Assembly (NCBI RefSeq): GCF_010119935.1
Contig: NZ_CP048209.1
Span: forward strand, 3,165,001 to 3,229,000
Origin: Paenibacillus lycopersici
Lineage (GTDB): Bacteria; Bacillota; Bacilli; Paenibacillales; Paenibacillaceae
DNA length: 64,000 bases
Direction of reading: 5' to 3'
Shown piece by piece: positions 25,185 to 32,431 of this stretch (within the stretch, counting starts at the first letter, position 1; every line of letters starts with the position of its first letter). The position numbers were made by a program, and so were the translations under genes. A model generated the notes under the pieces. The model was not told the DNA's origin and searched no databases. It worked only from the letters and a program-made list of their open reading frames with translations.

Positions 25185-25560
25185 AAGGAAAAGGTCCCCT
25201 CTCCAAGACTGGCGGACAGAGGTTCCGTAATTATGGGGGAAATCGGGCTATTGAAGGAGTGGGCGGACACAGGATCCGTTAATGTTCCCGAATGACATCG
25301 AACACAGGCTAATCAGCCGCTATAACGGATCTCCTGTCCGCCAGCACACGAAAAAACATGATAAAGAAGCAAATAACAGATCTCCTGTCCACTTCCTTGC
25401 ATCGAGGGACATACCGGAACCAACCGTCATGAAGCCGTTTCGAACGGTTACGGCCATCCATGCCACGCCGGCGAAGCGGCAACAGGCTCTGTTCGTGATC
25501 CAGAGCGCGGGTTGTGACGAGCCTGCTCGAAGCAGCTTATCTGTTTCTCCTCAGATTGTT
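25185..25560. repeat. Dispersed intergenic repeat, copy 2 (about 375 bp)
   Basis: Matches 12495-12885 in order and orientation, including GGACAGAGGTTCCG, AGGATCCGTTAATG, two GGATCTCCTGTCC-type motifs and GAGCCTGCTCGAAGCA. The short frame at 25282-25725 translates the same repeat as 12601-12891 but has no ribosome binding site. Between 25560 and the Fur promoter at 25743 nothing else is evident. Confidence 0.8.
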
Positions 25561-25742
25561 GAGAATAAACGGCTCGGCAAATCCGGTAAACGATTTCGTA
25601 CCGCAAACGAAAAGAGACCATGGAGCGAAGCTTCGCGGATGCCACAGAGCGCCACGGGTTTCGCTATTGCCGTTTGCGGGGACTGCGGAATGCGACCGAA
25701 CAGGCGTGATGACCGCAGCTGTTAGAGTGATGGCAGGACGAT

Positions 25743-25772
25743 TTGACAATGATAATCATTATCACTTATGAT
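25743..25772 (+). promoter_or_regulatory. Fur-box promoter of the propeller-like gene
   Basis: GACAATGATAATCATTATC (25745-25763) differs from the 19-bp Fur consensus at one base. It covers a -35 TTGACA (25743-25748) and most of the 18-bp spacer before a -10 TATGAT (25767-25772). The downstream gene starts 42 bp later, so iron repression of this gene is a strong prediction. Confidence 0.9.
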
Positions 25773-25813
25773 GTGGGAATAAGATCATTTTTCACTCATA
25801 AGGATGTGGCAGC

Positions 25814-26623
25814 GTGTTTGCACCATTTAAAGAGGTTTCCGATGTGACCGATTGTCCATCGCCTGATATTTTGTCCGTGTGCTCTAGCAAGTCGGCCATG
25901 TTCGCTGCCGCCTTCGGAAAGGGTATTTTCCGCAAGAGCGGCGAAGAGCATTGGCAGCCCGCGGAGCAGGGGCTTCCGGAAGGCGTCACGGTTAACCGGC
26001 TGCAGGAAATTAACGGGTCGATGTTCATCTGTACGAATAAAGGCTTGTTTTATTACGACGCGAATGCCTGGTATCCGACCGATATTACTTGTCCATGCTA
26101 TCAAGTCGTGCAGCGGGGACCGATCCTCGCCGCAGCGACGGAATACGGGATATGGTATAAGGTCGGCACGCACTGGAAGCGCATTGCGGCGCCGAACCTG
26201 CCGATCTACGATCTGCTTCTTACGCCGCACTATTACATTCTCGGCACTAATCAAGGCATCTCCCTCTATGATCAATACACGGATTCTTGGGCGGACTTCG
26301 CGCTCGGAACATCGGTTACCAGCATAGCCGTGCATCACGGCCAACTGGTCGGCGCAAGCATGGAAGGCGAGCTGCTTCAAGGAAACCAGCAGGGCGGATT
26401 CGTCCGCTGCGGCTTCCCGGACATGACCGTTTACGCCCTGAAGCCGACGGAAAGCGGCGTGTACGCTTGTACGAGCCGAGGTCTGTATCGGCTGCAGCAG
26501 CTGGGAGCCCGCATGATCCTGCGATCCATGCTTGCCGGGTATCCGGTAACCGATATGTGCAGCTCAGCGGATTGCATGTATGTCTCCACATTGAATTCGG
26601 GACTGAAGAAGATCGTCTTGTAA
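25814..26623 (+). CDS. Beta-propeller-like protein under Fur control
   Basis: A 269-residue protein with six or so repeating beta units (AAAFGKGIFRKS, CTNKGLFYYDANAW, AATEYGIWYKVG, GTNQGISLYDQYTDSW, CTSRGLYRL, STLNSGLKK), the pattern of two-component-regulator-type propeller blades. No signal peptide, so probably cytoplasmic. GTG start at 25814 behind AAGGA. It is alone between the Fur promoter and a terminator. Its iron link is inferred only from the operator; a role in iron sparing or sensing is possible but unproven. Confidence 0.78.
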   Translation: MFAPFKEVSDVTDCPSPDILSVCSSKSAMFAAAFGKGIFRKSGEEHWQPAEQGLPEGVTVNRLQEINGSMFICTNKGLFYYDANAWYPTDITCPCYQVVQRGPILAAATEYGIWYKVGTHWKRIAAPNLPIYDLLLTPHYYILGTNQGISLYDQYTDSWADFALGTSVTSIAVHHGQLVGASMEGELLQGNQQGGFVRCGFPDMTVYALKPTESGVYACTSRGLYRLQQLGARMILRSMLAGYPVTDMCSSADCMYVSTLNSGLKKIVL

Positions 26624-26661
26624 CGGTTCTTCGTGTCGGAAGGTTATCATACGAAGCTTGA

Positions 26662-26692
26662 AGGCAGCAGGCCAATGGTCTGCTGCCTTTTC
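26662..26692 (+). terminator. Intrinsic terminator of the propeller-like gene
   Basis: AGGCAGCAG pairs with CTGCTGCCT, followed by TTTTC. Confidence 0.85.
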
Positions 26693-26764
26693 GATGTCAT
26701 GGGCAATTGCGCGTTTTTCCTGTTCTTGGGCACGAAATATCATAAACCGAGTATTTTGTTTACA

Positions 26765-26801
26765 ATAGTACCTTGACTGTCATAGTACTATGGCGTATCA
26801 T
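26765..26801 (+). promoter_or_regulatory. Promoter and operator of the padR operon
   Basis: Promoter TTGACT (26773-26778), 17-bp spacer, TATCAT (26796-26801). A perfect 7-bp inverted repeat ATAGTAC (26765-26771) and GTACTAT (26785-26791) brackets the -35, the arrangement expected for PadR autorepression. Confidence 0.8.
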
Positions 26802-26821
26802 GAGGTCATGGAGGTGATGCA

Positions 26822-27151
26822 ATGAGCGAGAACAAGATCACATCCGACCTGCTGAGAGGACACACGGACACGATGATTTTACGGCTTCTGTCCGAAGCCG
26901 ATCGTTACGGGTACGAGATTGTCAAGCTGATTGCCGAACGTTCGGGCGGCGAATACGAATTGAAGGAAGCGACGATGTACTCCAGCTTCCGGCGGCTTGA
27001 AGCGGACGGGGACATCGAATGGTATTGGGGCGACGAATCGCAGGGCGGAAGAAGGAAGTATTTCAGAATGACCGGGAAGGGCAAGGAAACCTACGCCCGG
27101 AACAAGAGCAATTGGGAGTACGCCAAACGCGTGTTAGAAAACTTATTATAA
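26822..27151 (+). CDS. PadR family transcriptional regulator
   Basis: A 109-residue protein with the PadR winged helix (RGHTDTMILRLLSEADRYGY (motif), then ATMYSSFRRLEADG and GGRRKYFRMTGKG). PadR proteins are small repressors that commonly sit in operons with a short-membrane or sensor-like partner and an ABC exporter, as here. GGAGG lies eight bases before the ATG. The operator directly upstream indicates autoregulation; ligand unknown. Confidence 0.92.
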   Translation: MSENKITSDLLRGHTDTMILRLLSEADRYGYEIVKLIAERSGGEYELKEATMYSSFRRLEADGDIEWYWGDESQGGRRKYFRMTGKGKETYARNKSNWEYAKRVLENLL

Positions 27152-27159
27152 GGAGACTG

Positions 27160-28035
27160 ATGAGGATGAACCAGAAGCTGAATGACTTTCTGAACGGCGT
27201 GTTCACGCCGTACGACGGGCTCAAGAGCGTGAGCGAATTGAAGGCCGACTTGCTGTCCGATTTGCAGGAGCGCTATCGCGAGCTGAGAGCCGAGGGCATA
27301 GACGACGAAACCGCGTTCAAGAAAACCATTGACGGGATCGGCGACATCGAACAGACGATTCTGGAGGTCGCGAACCTCTCCCGCTCGCTGGAGCGGCAAC
27401 TGCTGACGAACTTCAGCGGCAGCAATCTGCAGGAGAGCGACTTTGCAGGCGTTACGGCTCGTAAAAGCCGGTTCAACGCAAGCGCGCTGCGCGGCTCCGA
27501 CTTCTCCGGTGCGGATCTGACCGGCAGCACCTTCAGGAGCAGCGATGTGCGCGAAGCGAATTTCGACGGCGCGAACCTGACGGACTGCAGCCTGTCCACG
27601 CTCGACCTGACGAATGCCAGCTTCAATCGGACCATCCTCGTCAGAACCAACTTCAGCAAGTCGGGTCTGGACGGAGCAGTATTCACCGGCGCCAAACTGA
27701 CCGATGTGACGCTGACGATGACCGATCTTCGAAAAACCGTATTCGAAGGCTGTCTCTTCGACGGGGTGGACTTCAAGTACACCGATCTGACCGGACTGCG
27801 TTTCGACGGACAGACGCTGATCGGCGTGAAGTTCGACAGAGCGGCGTTGACCGGAGCCTCATTCAGGAACGCTACGCTCAGAAACGTTTCCTTCAAGCCG
27901 GGGTTTACGCTTACGAACAAGTATTACCGGATGATCGCAACGATCTGCTTCGACGGCGCGAGGATGGATAAACTGACCTTTGCGCTGCTCAAAGGCATGG
28001 GAGCCGACTTGTCCAAAGTAACGGCTATTTCATAG
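27160..28035 (+). CDS. Pentapeptide repeat protein with PadR-partner prefix domain
   Basis: A 291-residue protein. Residues about 1-75 form a helical domain (SELKADLLSDLQERYREL, GIDDETAFKKTIDGIGD) of the type found at the N-terminus of DUF1700 and PadR-linked membrane proteins. Residues about 80-255 are some 35 pentapeptide repeats of the A(D/N)Lxx type, which form a right-handed beta helix. In other proteins such helices mimic DNA and shield gyrase from quinolones, but that role is not shown here. AAGGAG lies upstream of two in-frame ATGs (27160, 27166). It starts eight bases after padR, in the same operon as the ABC exporter. Confidence 0.85.
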   Translation: MRMNQKLNDFLNGVFTPYDGLKSVSELKADLLSDLQERYRELRAEGIDDETAFKKTIDGIGDIEQTILEVANLSRSLERQLLTNFSGSNLQESDFAGVTARKSRFNASALRGSDFSGADLTGSTFRSSDVREANFDGANLTDCSLSTLDLTNASFNRTILVRTNFSKSGLDGAVFTGAKLTDVTLTMTDLRKTVFEGCLFDGVDFKYTDLTGLRFDGQTLIGVKFDRAALTGASFRNATLRNVSFKPGFTLTNKYYRMIATICFDGARMDKLTFALLKGMGADLSKVTAIS

Positions 28036-28063
28036 CGGGATTCAATAAGAGGAGGGAACTCCG

Positions 28064-28834
28064 ATGCAAACCGTGCCAACGAAGCCTATTCAGGTCCAAG
28101 GGCTGCGCAAATCCTACAAGCAGCATCAAGTACTGAAGGGCGTGGATTTCGAGGTGGAGAAGGGCAGTATCTTCGCGCTGCTCGGCTCCAACGGGGCCGG
28201 CAAGTCGACGGTCGTCAAAATTCTCGCGACGCTGCTTCAACCGGACGGCGGAACCGCGGCCGTTAACGGCTGCGATGTCGCGGCTGAACCCGATCGCGTG
28301 CGGCAGGCGATCAGCCTGACCGGACAATTCGCCGCCGTGGACGAACTATTAACTGGACGGGAGAATCTCGTCATGATCGCCAAGCTGCGCTACCTGAAGA
28401 ACCCGCGCCGGGTCGCGGATGACATGCTGCAGCGCTTCGGCCTGACGGACGCCGCTGATCGCAAGGTGTCCGCGTACTCCGGGGGGATGCGCCGCAGACT
28501 CGACATTGCCCTAAGCTTCGTGGGGAACCCGCAAATTATTTTTCTTGACGAACCTACCACCGGACTTGACCCCGAGGCGCGGATCGAGGTGTGGAGCATC
28601 GTTAAAGCGCTTGCCGAAGGCGGCACGACGGTCTTACTGACCACGCAGTACCTGGAGGAGGCGGAGCAGCTTGCCGACCGGATTGCGATTCTCCACGATG
28701 GCCGGATTATCGCGAACGGCACGCTCGCGGAGCTCAAGCGGCTATTCCCGTCCGCTAAGACGGAATACGTCGAGAAACAGCCTACGCTCGAGGAGATCTT
28801 CCTCGCAATCGTCGGCAAGAAGGAGGCAGAGTGA
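28064..28834 (+). CDS. ABC transporter ATP-binding protein, DrrA-like
   Basis: A 256-residue ATPase: Walker A GSNGAGKS (about 43-50), signature YSGGMRRRLDIALS (about 140), Walker B IIFLDEPTTGLDP (about 164) and H-loop TTQYLEEAEQLADR. The SGGMRRR signature and length match the daunorubicin-resistance DrrA group. GAGGAGGG precedes the ATG. It ends directly before the permease gene; together they form a drug or lipid exporter, probably induced through PadR. Confidence 0.93.
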   Translation: MQTVPTKPIQVQGLRKSYKQHQVLKGVDFEVEKGSIFALLGSNGAGKSTVVKILATLLQPDGGTAAVNGCDVAAEPDRVRQAISLTGQFAAVDELLTGRENLVMIAKLRYLKNPRRVADDMLQRFGLTDAADRKVSAYSGGMRRRLDIALSFVGNPQIIFLDEPTTGLDPEARIEVWSIVKALAEGGTTVLLTTQYLEEAEQLADRIAILHDGRIIANGTLAELKRLFPSAKTEYVEKQPTLEEIFLAIVGKKEAE

Positions 28835-29602
28835 ATGGAAGCGGCCAAGAAACATTTCTTCACCGACATTAGCGTCATGCTCGGGCGCTCCATGCGTCAT
28901 ATTACCCGCAGTATGGATACGGTCATCACGGTTACCGTCATGCCGATCATGATGCTGCTGCTGTTCGTCTACGTATTCGGCGGCGCGATTCAATCGGGCG
29001 CGGATAACTACGTGAATTACCTGCTGCCCGGCATTCTTCTTATGGCGATAGCGAGCGGCATCTCCTACACGGCTTTCCGTTTGTTTACCGACGTACAGCG
29101 GGGAATATTCGAACGGTTCCATACGATGCCGATTTCGCGCTCGGCCCTGCTTTGGGGGCATGTACTGACATCGCTTGTATCCAACGCCATCTCGGTTGTC
29201 GTCATCATCCTTGTCGCGCTCGCCATGGGATTCCGTTCGTCCGCCGGCGTGCTGCCGTGGTTAGCCGTCGCCGGCATACTCGCGCTGTTCACGCTCGCCT
29301 TGACCTGGGTCGCGGCGATTGCCGGACTGTCCGCCAAATCGGTCGATGGCGCGAGCGCCTTTTCCTACCCGCTCGTCTTCCTGCCCTTTATCAGCTCGGC
29401 CTTCGTGCCGACCGCGTCGATGCCGAGCATCGTTCGCGCTTTCGCCGAGAACCAGCCGGTGACCTCGATCGTCGAATCGATCCGCGCCTTGCTCTCGGGC
29501 CGGCAGCCGGGCGGCGATATCTGGATCGCGCTTGCATGGTGCGTCGGAATCGCGCTGTTGGCTTATATGCTTGCCATGCGGGCATACAGGAAGCGGGTCT
29601 GA
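28835..29602 (+). CDS. ABC-2 type permease, DrrB-like
   Basis: A 255-residue membrane protein with six predicted segments and the ABC-2 pattern (MPIMMLLLFVYVFGGAI, then ERFHTMPISRSALLWGHV, and a conserved FLPFISSAFVPT). It follows the ATPase gene without a gap; AAGGAGG lies within the end of that gene. It is convergent with a small minus-strand gene only 14 bp away, and no terminator is visible between them. Confidence 0.92.
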   Translation: MEAAKKHFFTDISVMLGRSMRHITRSMDTVITVTVMPIMMLLLFVYVFGGAIQSGADNYVNYLLPGILLMAIASGISYTAFRLFTDVQRGIFERFHTMPISRSALLWGHVLTSLVSNAISVVVIILVALAMGFRSSAGVLPWLAVAGILALFTLALTWVAAIAGLSAKSVDGASAFSYPLVFLPFISSAFVPTASMPSIVRAFAENQPVTSIVESIRALLSGRQPGGDIWIALAWCVGIALLAYMLAMRAYRKRV

Positions 29603-29616
29603 AACAACCCATCCGT

Positions 29617-29853
29617 CTATTTATTGAAATTACCGGAAAACTGCGCAACGACGGCCTGCACTTCCGCCACTTTGTCCGGCTTCAACAGGGAGAGCATCTT
29701 CGGAATAAACCCTTCCACATCATCCTTGGCAAACGATCCTTCGTCCTGCTTTCTAAAATTGTCGGCAAGCACGGCTTTGGCTTCATCCTCCTTGCCTTCT
29801 TGTACCCGCTGCAAAATGAACTGAGCAAACATCTCTTGTCCTTGCTTATCCAT
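29617..29853 (-). CDS. Small helical protein of unknown function, 78 residues
   Basis: MDKQGQEMFAQFILQRVQEG opens a charged helical protein (about residues 1-50), ending with VAEVQAVVAQFSGNF. The start is set at 29853 because AAGG lies eight bases upstream; ATG 29859 fits less well. No membrane segment and no family recognised. Two palindromic operator sites lie 35-80 bp upstream (29888-29935), so its expression is probably tightly controlled. Confidence 0.75.
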   Translation of the reverse strand: MDKQGQEMFAQFILQRVQEGKEDEAKAVLADNFRKQDEGSFAKDDVEGFIPKMLSLLKPDKVAEVQAVVAQFSGNFNK

Positions 29854-29887
29854 GCGCATGGCCTTCTATAGACGTATCGTCCATGAT

Positions 29888-29935
29888 ATGAAACCATTTG
29901 GTTTCGTTTGTTGTTATAACACCAAATGGTTTCAT
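29888..29935. promoter_or_regulatory. Double palindromic operator
   Basis: ATGAAACCATTTGGT (29888-29902) and its exact complement ACCAAATGGTTTCAT (29921-29935) are separated by 18 bp. Each half is itself near-palindromic (GAAACCATTTGGTTTC at 29890-29905), the look of two TetR-type sites. No regulator gene is adjacent. Confidence 0.75.
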
Positions 29936-30036
29936 GTCAATGGCAAGTCCGGTCCGCTGCCAACTCCGGTACGCTTCGGCGTGATTGTACGGGCAACCAA
30001 AAATTACCTGCCGGGGTTGAAGCAGGATAAAGTCAT

Positions 30037-30083
30037 TGACATAGTACGTGACACAAACTATATTGTTTGTATCGCGTACTATA
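30037..30083 (+). promoter_or_regulatory. Promoter buried in a 42-bp palindrome, upstream of the FMN reductase
   Basis: TTGACA (30037-30042), 17 bp, TATATT (30060-30065). The promoter lies within 30042-30083, where 18 of 21 positions pair across the centre and the ends are ATAGTAC/GTACTAT. HxlR (YodB-type) or PadR repressors bind such sites; the same half-sites occur at the padR operator. Confidence 0.8.
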
Positions 30084-30174
30084 TTTCCGATGCGACAAGG
30101 CGCCGGAGCACCTCGTCAGTCTCGCGTCGGATGGTCGTATACGATGACTCTATCCAAGAAACGAAGGTGCAGCA

Positions 30175-30795
30175 ATGGATCGGAAGAAGACCGTGCTACT
30201 GGTTATGGGAAGTACACGGGCAGGCAGGAATTGTCCGACAATCACGTCATGGGTCGCGTCCGTCGGCCGAGCCGGTTCCGATTACGAGTACGAGATGATC
30301 GATCTGGCGAAATGGCCGCTGCCGATGGACGACGAACCGGGGATACCCGCATTGGGCGGCTACAGCCAGCCGCACACGATCGCGTGGAGCGAGAAGATCC
30401 AGCAAGCGGACGGGGTCATTTTCGTTACGCCTCAGTTCAATTGGGGATATCCGGCGGTCCTTAAGAACGCGATCGATCATCTCTACCATGAGTGGCGGAA
30501 CAAGCCCGTCATGATCGTAACTTACGGCGGTCACGGGGGCGGCCGATGCGGCAAACAGCTGCGCAGGGTCGCGGTGCGGCTCCGCATGCGCGTCGTGCCG
30601 ACGTCTCCCGCGCTCCGGTTGTCGGATGCGGTCATCCGCGAGGGGGCGGAGCTGCGTCCCGAACGCGATTTTCGCCAATCCGCGCCGCAGGTGAAGCGGG
30701 CGTTCTCGGAACTGGCCGATCAGCTCGAAGGCCATGAGAGCGTCCTGGCGCGGATGCGCCGAACGTGGAAGGCCGCGTCGGCCGTTTTCTCGTAA
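30175..30795 (+). CDS. NADPH-dependent FMN reductase family protein
   Basis: A 206-residue flavodoxin-like oxidoreductase. The FMN phosphate loop GSTRAGRNCPTI is at about residues 12-23, and TPQFNWGYPAVLKNAIDHLY (about 85-105) is the family hallmark. Such enzymes reduce FMN, quinones or azo compounds with NAD(P)H and protect against electrophiles. AAGGTG precedes the ATG. It is monocistronic behind the large palindromic promoter, consistent with induction by quinone or thiol stress. Confidence 0.9.
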   Translation: MDRKKTVLLVMGSTRAGRNCPTITSWVASVGRAGSDYEYEMIDLAKWPLPMDDEPGIPALGGYSQPHTIAWSEKIQQADGVIFVTPQFNWGYPAVLKNAIDHLYHEWRNKPVMIVTYGGHGGGRCGKQLRRVAVRLRMRVVPTSPALRLSDAVIREGAELRPERDFRQSAPQVKRAFSELADQLEGHESVLARMRRTWKAASAVFS

Positions 30796-30975
30796 GGAAG
30801 CTCAAGAGCTGCGGCCGAACTGATAAACTCGCGGCCGGCATACTGCGGGCAAGATCGAACTTGCGCAAGCGACGGAACGAATCCGTCGCTTGTTGCGGTA
30901 TGTATGCGCCGATGTAGGTACATAATAGTCAGGAATGCGCATACAAAGCGATCTACCGGAAGGAAGTGAAGCGTC

Positions 30976-31224
30976 TTGACGACAAAATCTGCTGCGAACG
31001 GAAAACCGGAACGCGAAGGGAACGCGCTGTTCCTGACCATGAAGATTGCCGCATGGATCGCGCTTATCATTGGCGGCGTGATGTGCATCACCAATTTCGC
31101 TGATTTCAGCGACCGTAACAGGCAATTGATGACCGGGATCGGCTTCATGGTGGGCAGCGTGTTCATCTACATGATCGGCACGGCGATCAATCTCGTACAT
31201 AAACGCAAGAGCGAATCCGAGTAA
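30976..31224 (+). CDS. Small membrane protein, 82 residues, unknown function
   Basis: Two transmembrane segments (about 20-42 and 52-72) with a short loop and basic C-terminus (HKRKSESE). TTG start at 30976 behind AGGAAGTGAA. No family recognised. It stands alone before a terminator and is followed by the qox operon. Confidence 0.7.
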   Translation: MTTKSAANGKPEREGNALFLTMKIAAWIALIIGGVMCITNFADFSDRNRQLMTGIGFMVGSVFIYMIGTAINLVHKRKSESE

Positions 31225-31243
31225 CAACTGCAGCTTTACGGTT

Positions 31244-31280
31244 AAGGGCTGTTCCCTCGCACGGGGAGCAGTCCTTATTT
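31244..31280 (+). terminator. Intrinsic terminator before the qox operon
   Basis: AAGGGCTG and CAGTCCTT, with inner CCC/GGG, form the stem; TATTTAATT follows. Confidence 0.65.
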
Positions 31281-31294
31281 AATTGAAATGACCT

Positions 31295-31318
31295 GCAATA
31301 TAATCGCTGTAATATTGC
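31295..31318. promoter_or_regulatory. Inverted repeat overlapping a candidate -10 of the qox operon
   Basis: GCAATAT (31295-31301) and ATATTGC (31312-31318) are separated by 10 bp. TATAAT (31299-31304) lies inside, but no convincing -35 is seen. It is a possible site for a respiratory regulator. Confidence 0.5.
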
Positions 31319-31376
31319 GCCGTCTTCCGGGGAAAAATAAGTCAATCCAAGGCGAAGTTTAGGAGATGAGGAACTT

Positions 31377-32414
31377 ATGAATACTTCGAATCTCGTGCGG
31401 CTGTTGAAGACAAGCGGCGCGTTGACCGGCATCGTGCTGCTCGCGACGGGTTGCAAGTCGATGATCGTCTTCGATCCGAAGGGGCCGGTCGGCATCCATC
31501 AGCGCGACCTGATCTACATCACCATGCTGCTATGCCTGATTATCCTGGTTCCGGTGTTGGCGATAACGGCCTGGATCGTCGTGCGTTACCGGGACAAGAA
31601 GAATAATGATGCGCCGTACCAGCCCGTATGGTCGCACAGCACCAAGCTGGAAATCGTCTGGTGGAGCATACCGATCGCCGTTATCCTGATCCTGGCCATC
31701 GTGACCGCACGGTACACGTACAAGCTGGATCCGGCCAAGCCGCTCGTATCCGACAATAAGACCATCACCGTTCAAGTGACGTCGCTGGACTGGAAATGGC
31801 TGTTCCAATACCCGGAACAAGGCATCGCAACCGTCAATTACCTGGTCATTCCAGAGAAGACGCCGATTAAGTTCGAGCTGACCTCGGACGGCCCGATGAA
31901 TTCGTTCTGGGTGCCGCAGCTCGGCGGGATGATCTATACGATGTCCGGCATGGCGACGACGCTGCATCTGCAGGCCGATGAGCCCGGGAACTATATGGGC
32001 ACCGGGGCTAATTTTACGGGCCGCGACTTCGCGAAGATGGGGTTTACCGCCAAGGCCGTATCGCGGCAGGATTTCGATCAATGGGTGGCGGAAGCGAAGG
32101 CGAGCGGGAATGAGCTCTCCGAGGACGGGTACCGCATGCTGGCCCAGCCGGGGACTGCCGAACGGATGACGTTCGCCGCCATCCCGTCCGGCCTGTTCGA
32201 ACGAATCGTCCATGACTATTCGATGAGCCGCGGCGCGCCTCCGGGCTATACGCTGAAGGCGCAGACGCTCAGCGGCGAGAAGTCGACCGCGCATTCGGAA
32301 GGCGGCCAGCTGCCGCCCGGAAACGGCGCGCAGAAGAATGCGCCGGACATCGGCAGCTTCGGGCAATCCGGCCGGCCGCTGGACACGACGCACATGCATC
32401 ATCATGGCAAATGA
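31377..32414 (+). CDS. qoxA: Quinol oxidase subunit II
   Basis: A 345-residue lipoprotein: the lipobox LLATGC places the lipidated Cys at about residue 26. Two membrane helices (about 46-70 and 90-112) precede the extracytoplasmic cupredoxin domain, where the CuA ligands of cytochrome c oxidases are absent, as expected for a quinol oxidase. The C-terminal tail is Gly/His-rich (HMHHHGK). It starts the qoxABCD operon and overlaps the next frame by ATGA. Confidence 0.95.
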   Translation: MNTSNLVRLLKTSGALTGIVLLATGCKSMIVFDPKGPVGIHQRDLIYITMLLCLIILVPVLAITAWIVVRYRDKKNNDAPYQPVWSHSTKLEIVWWSIPIAVILILAIVTARYTYKLDPAKPLVSDNKTITVQVTSLDWKWLFQYPEQGIATVNYLVIPEKTPIKFELTSDGPMNSFWVPQLGGMIYTMSGMATTLHLQADEPGNYMGTGANFTGRDFAKMGFTAKAVSRQDFDQWVAEAKASGNELSEDGYRMLAQPGTAERMTFAAIPSGLFERIVHDYSMSRGAPPGYTLKAQTLSGEKSTAHSEGGQLPPGNGAQKNAPDIGSFGQSGRPLDTTHMHHHGK

Positions 32415-32431
32415 GAGGAGAGGCTTCCGTG

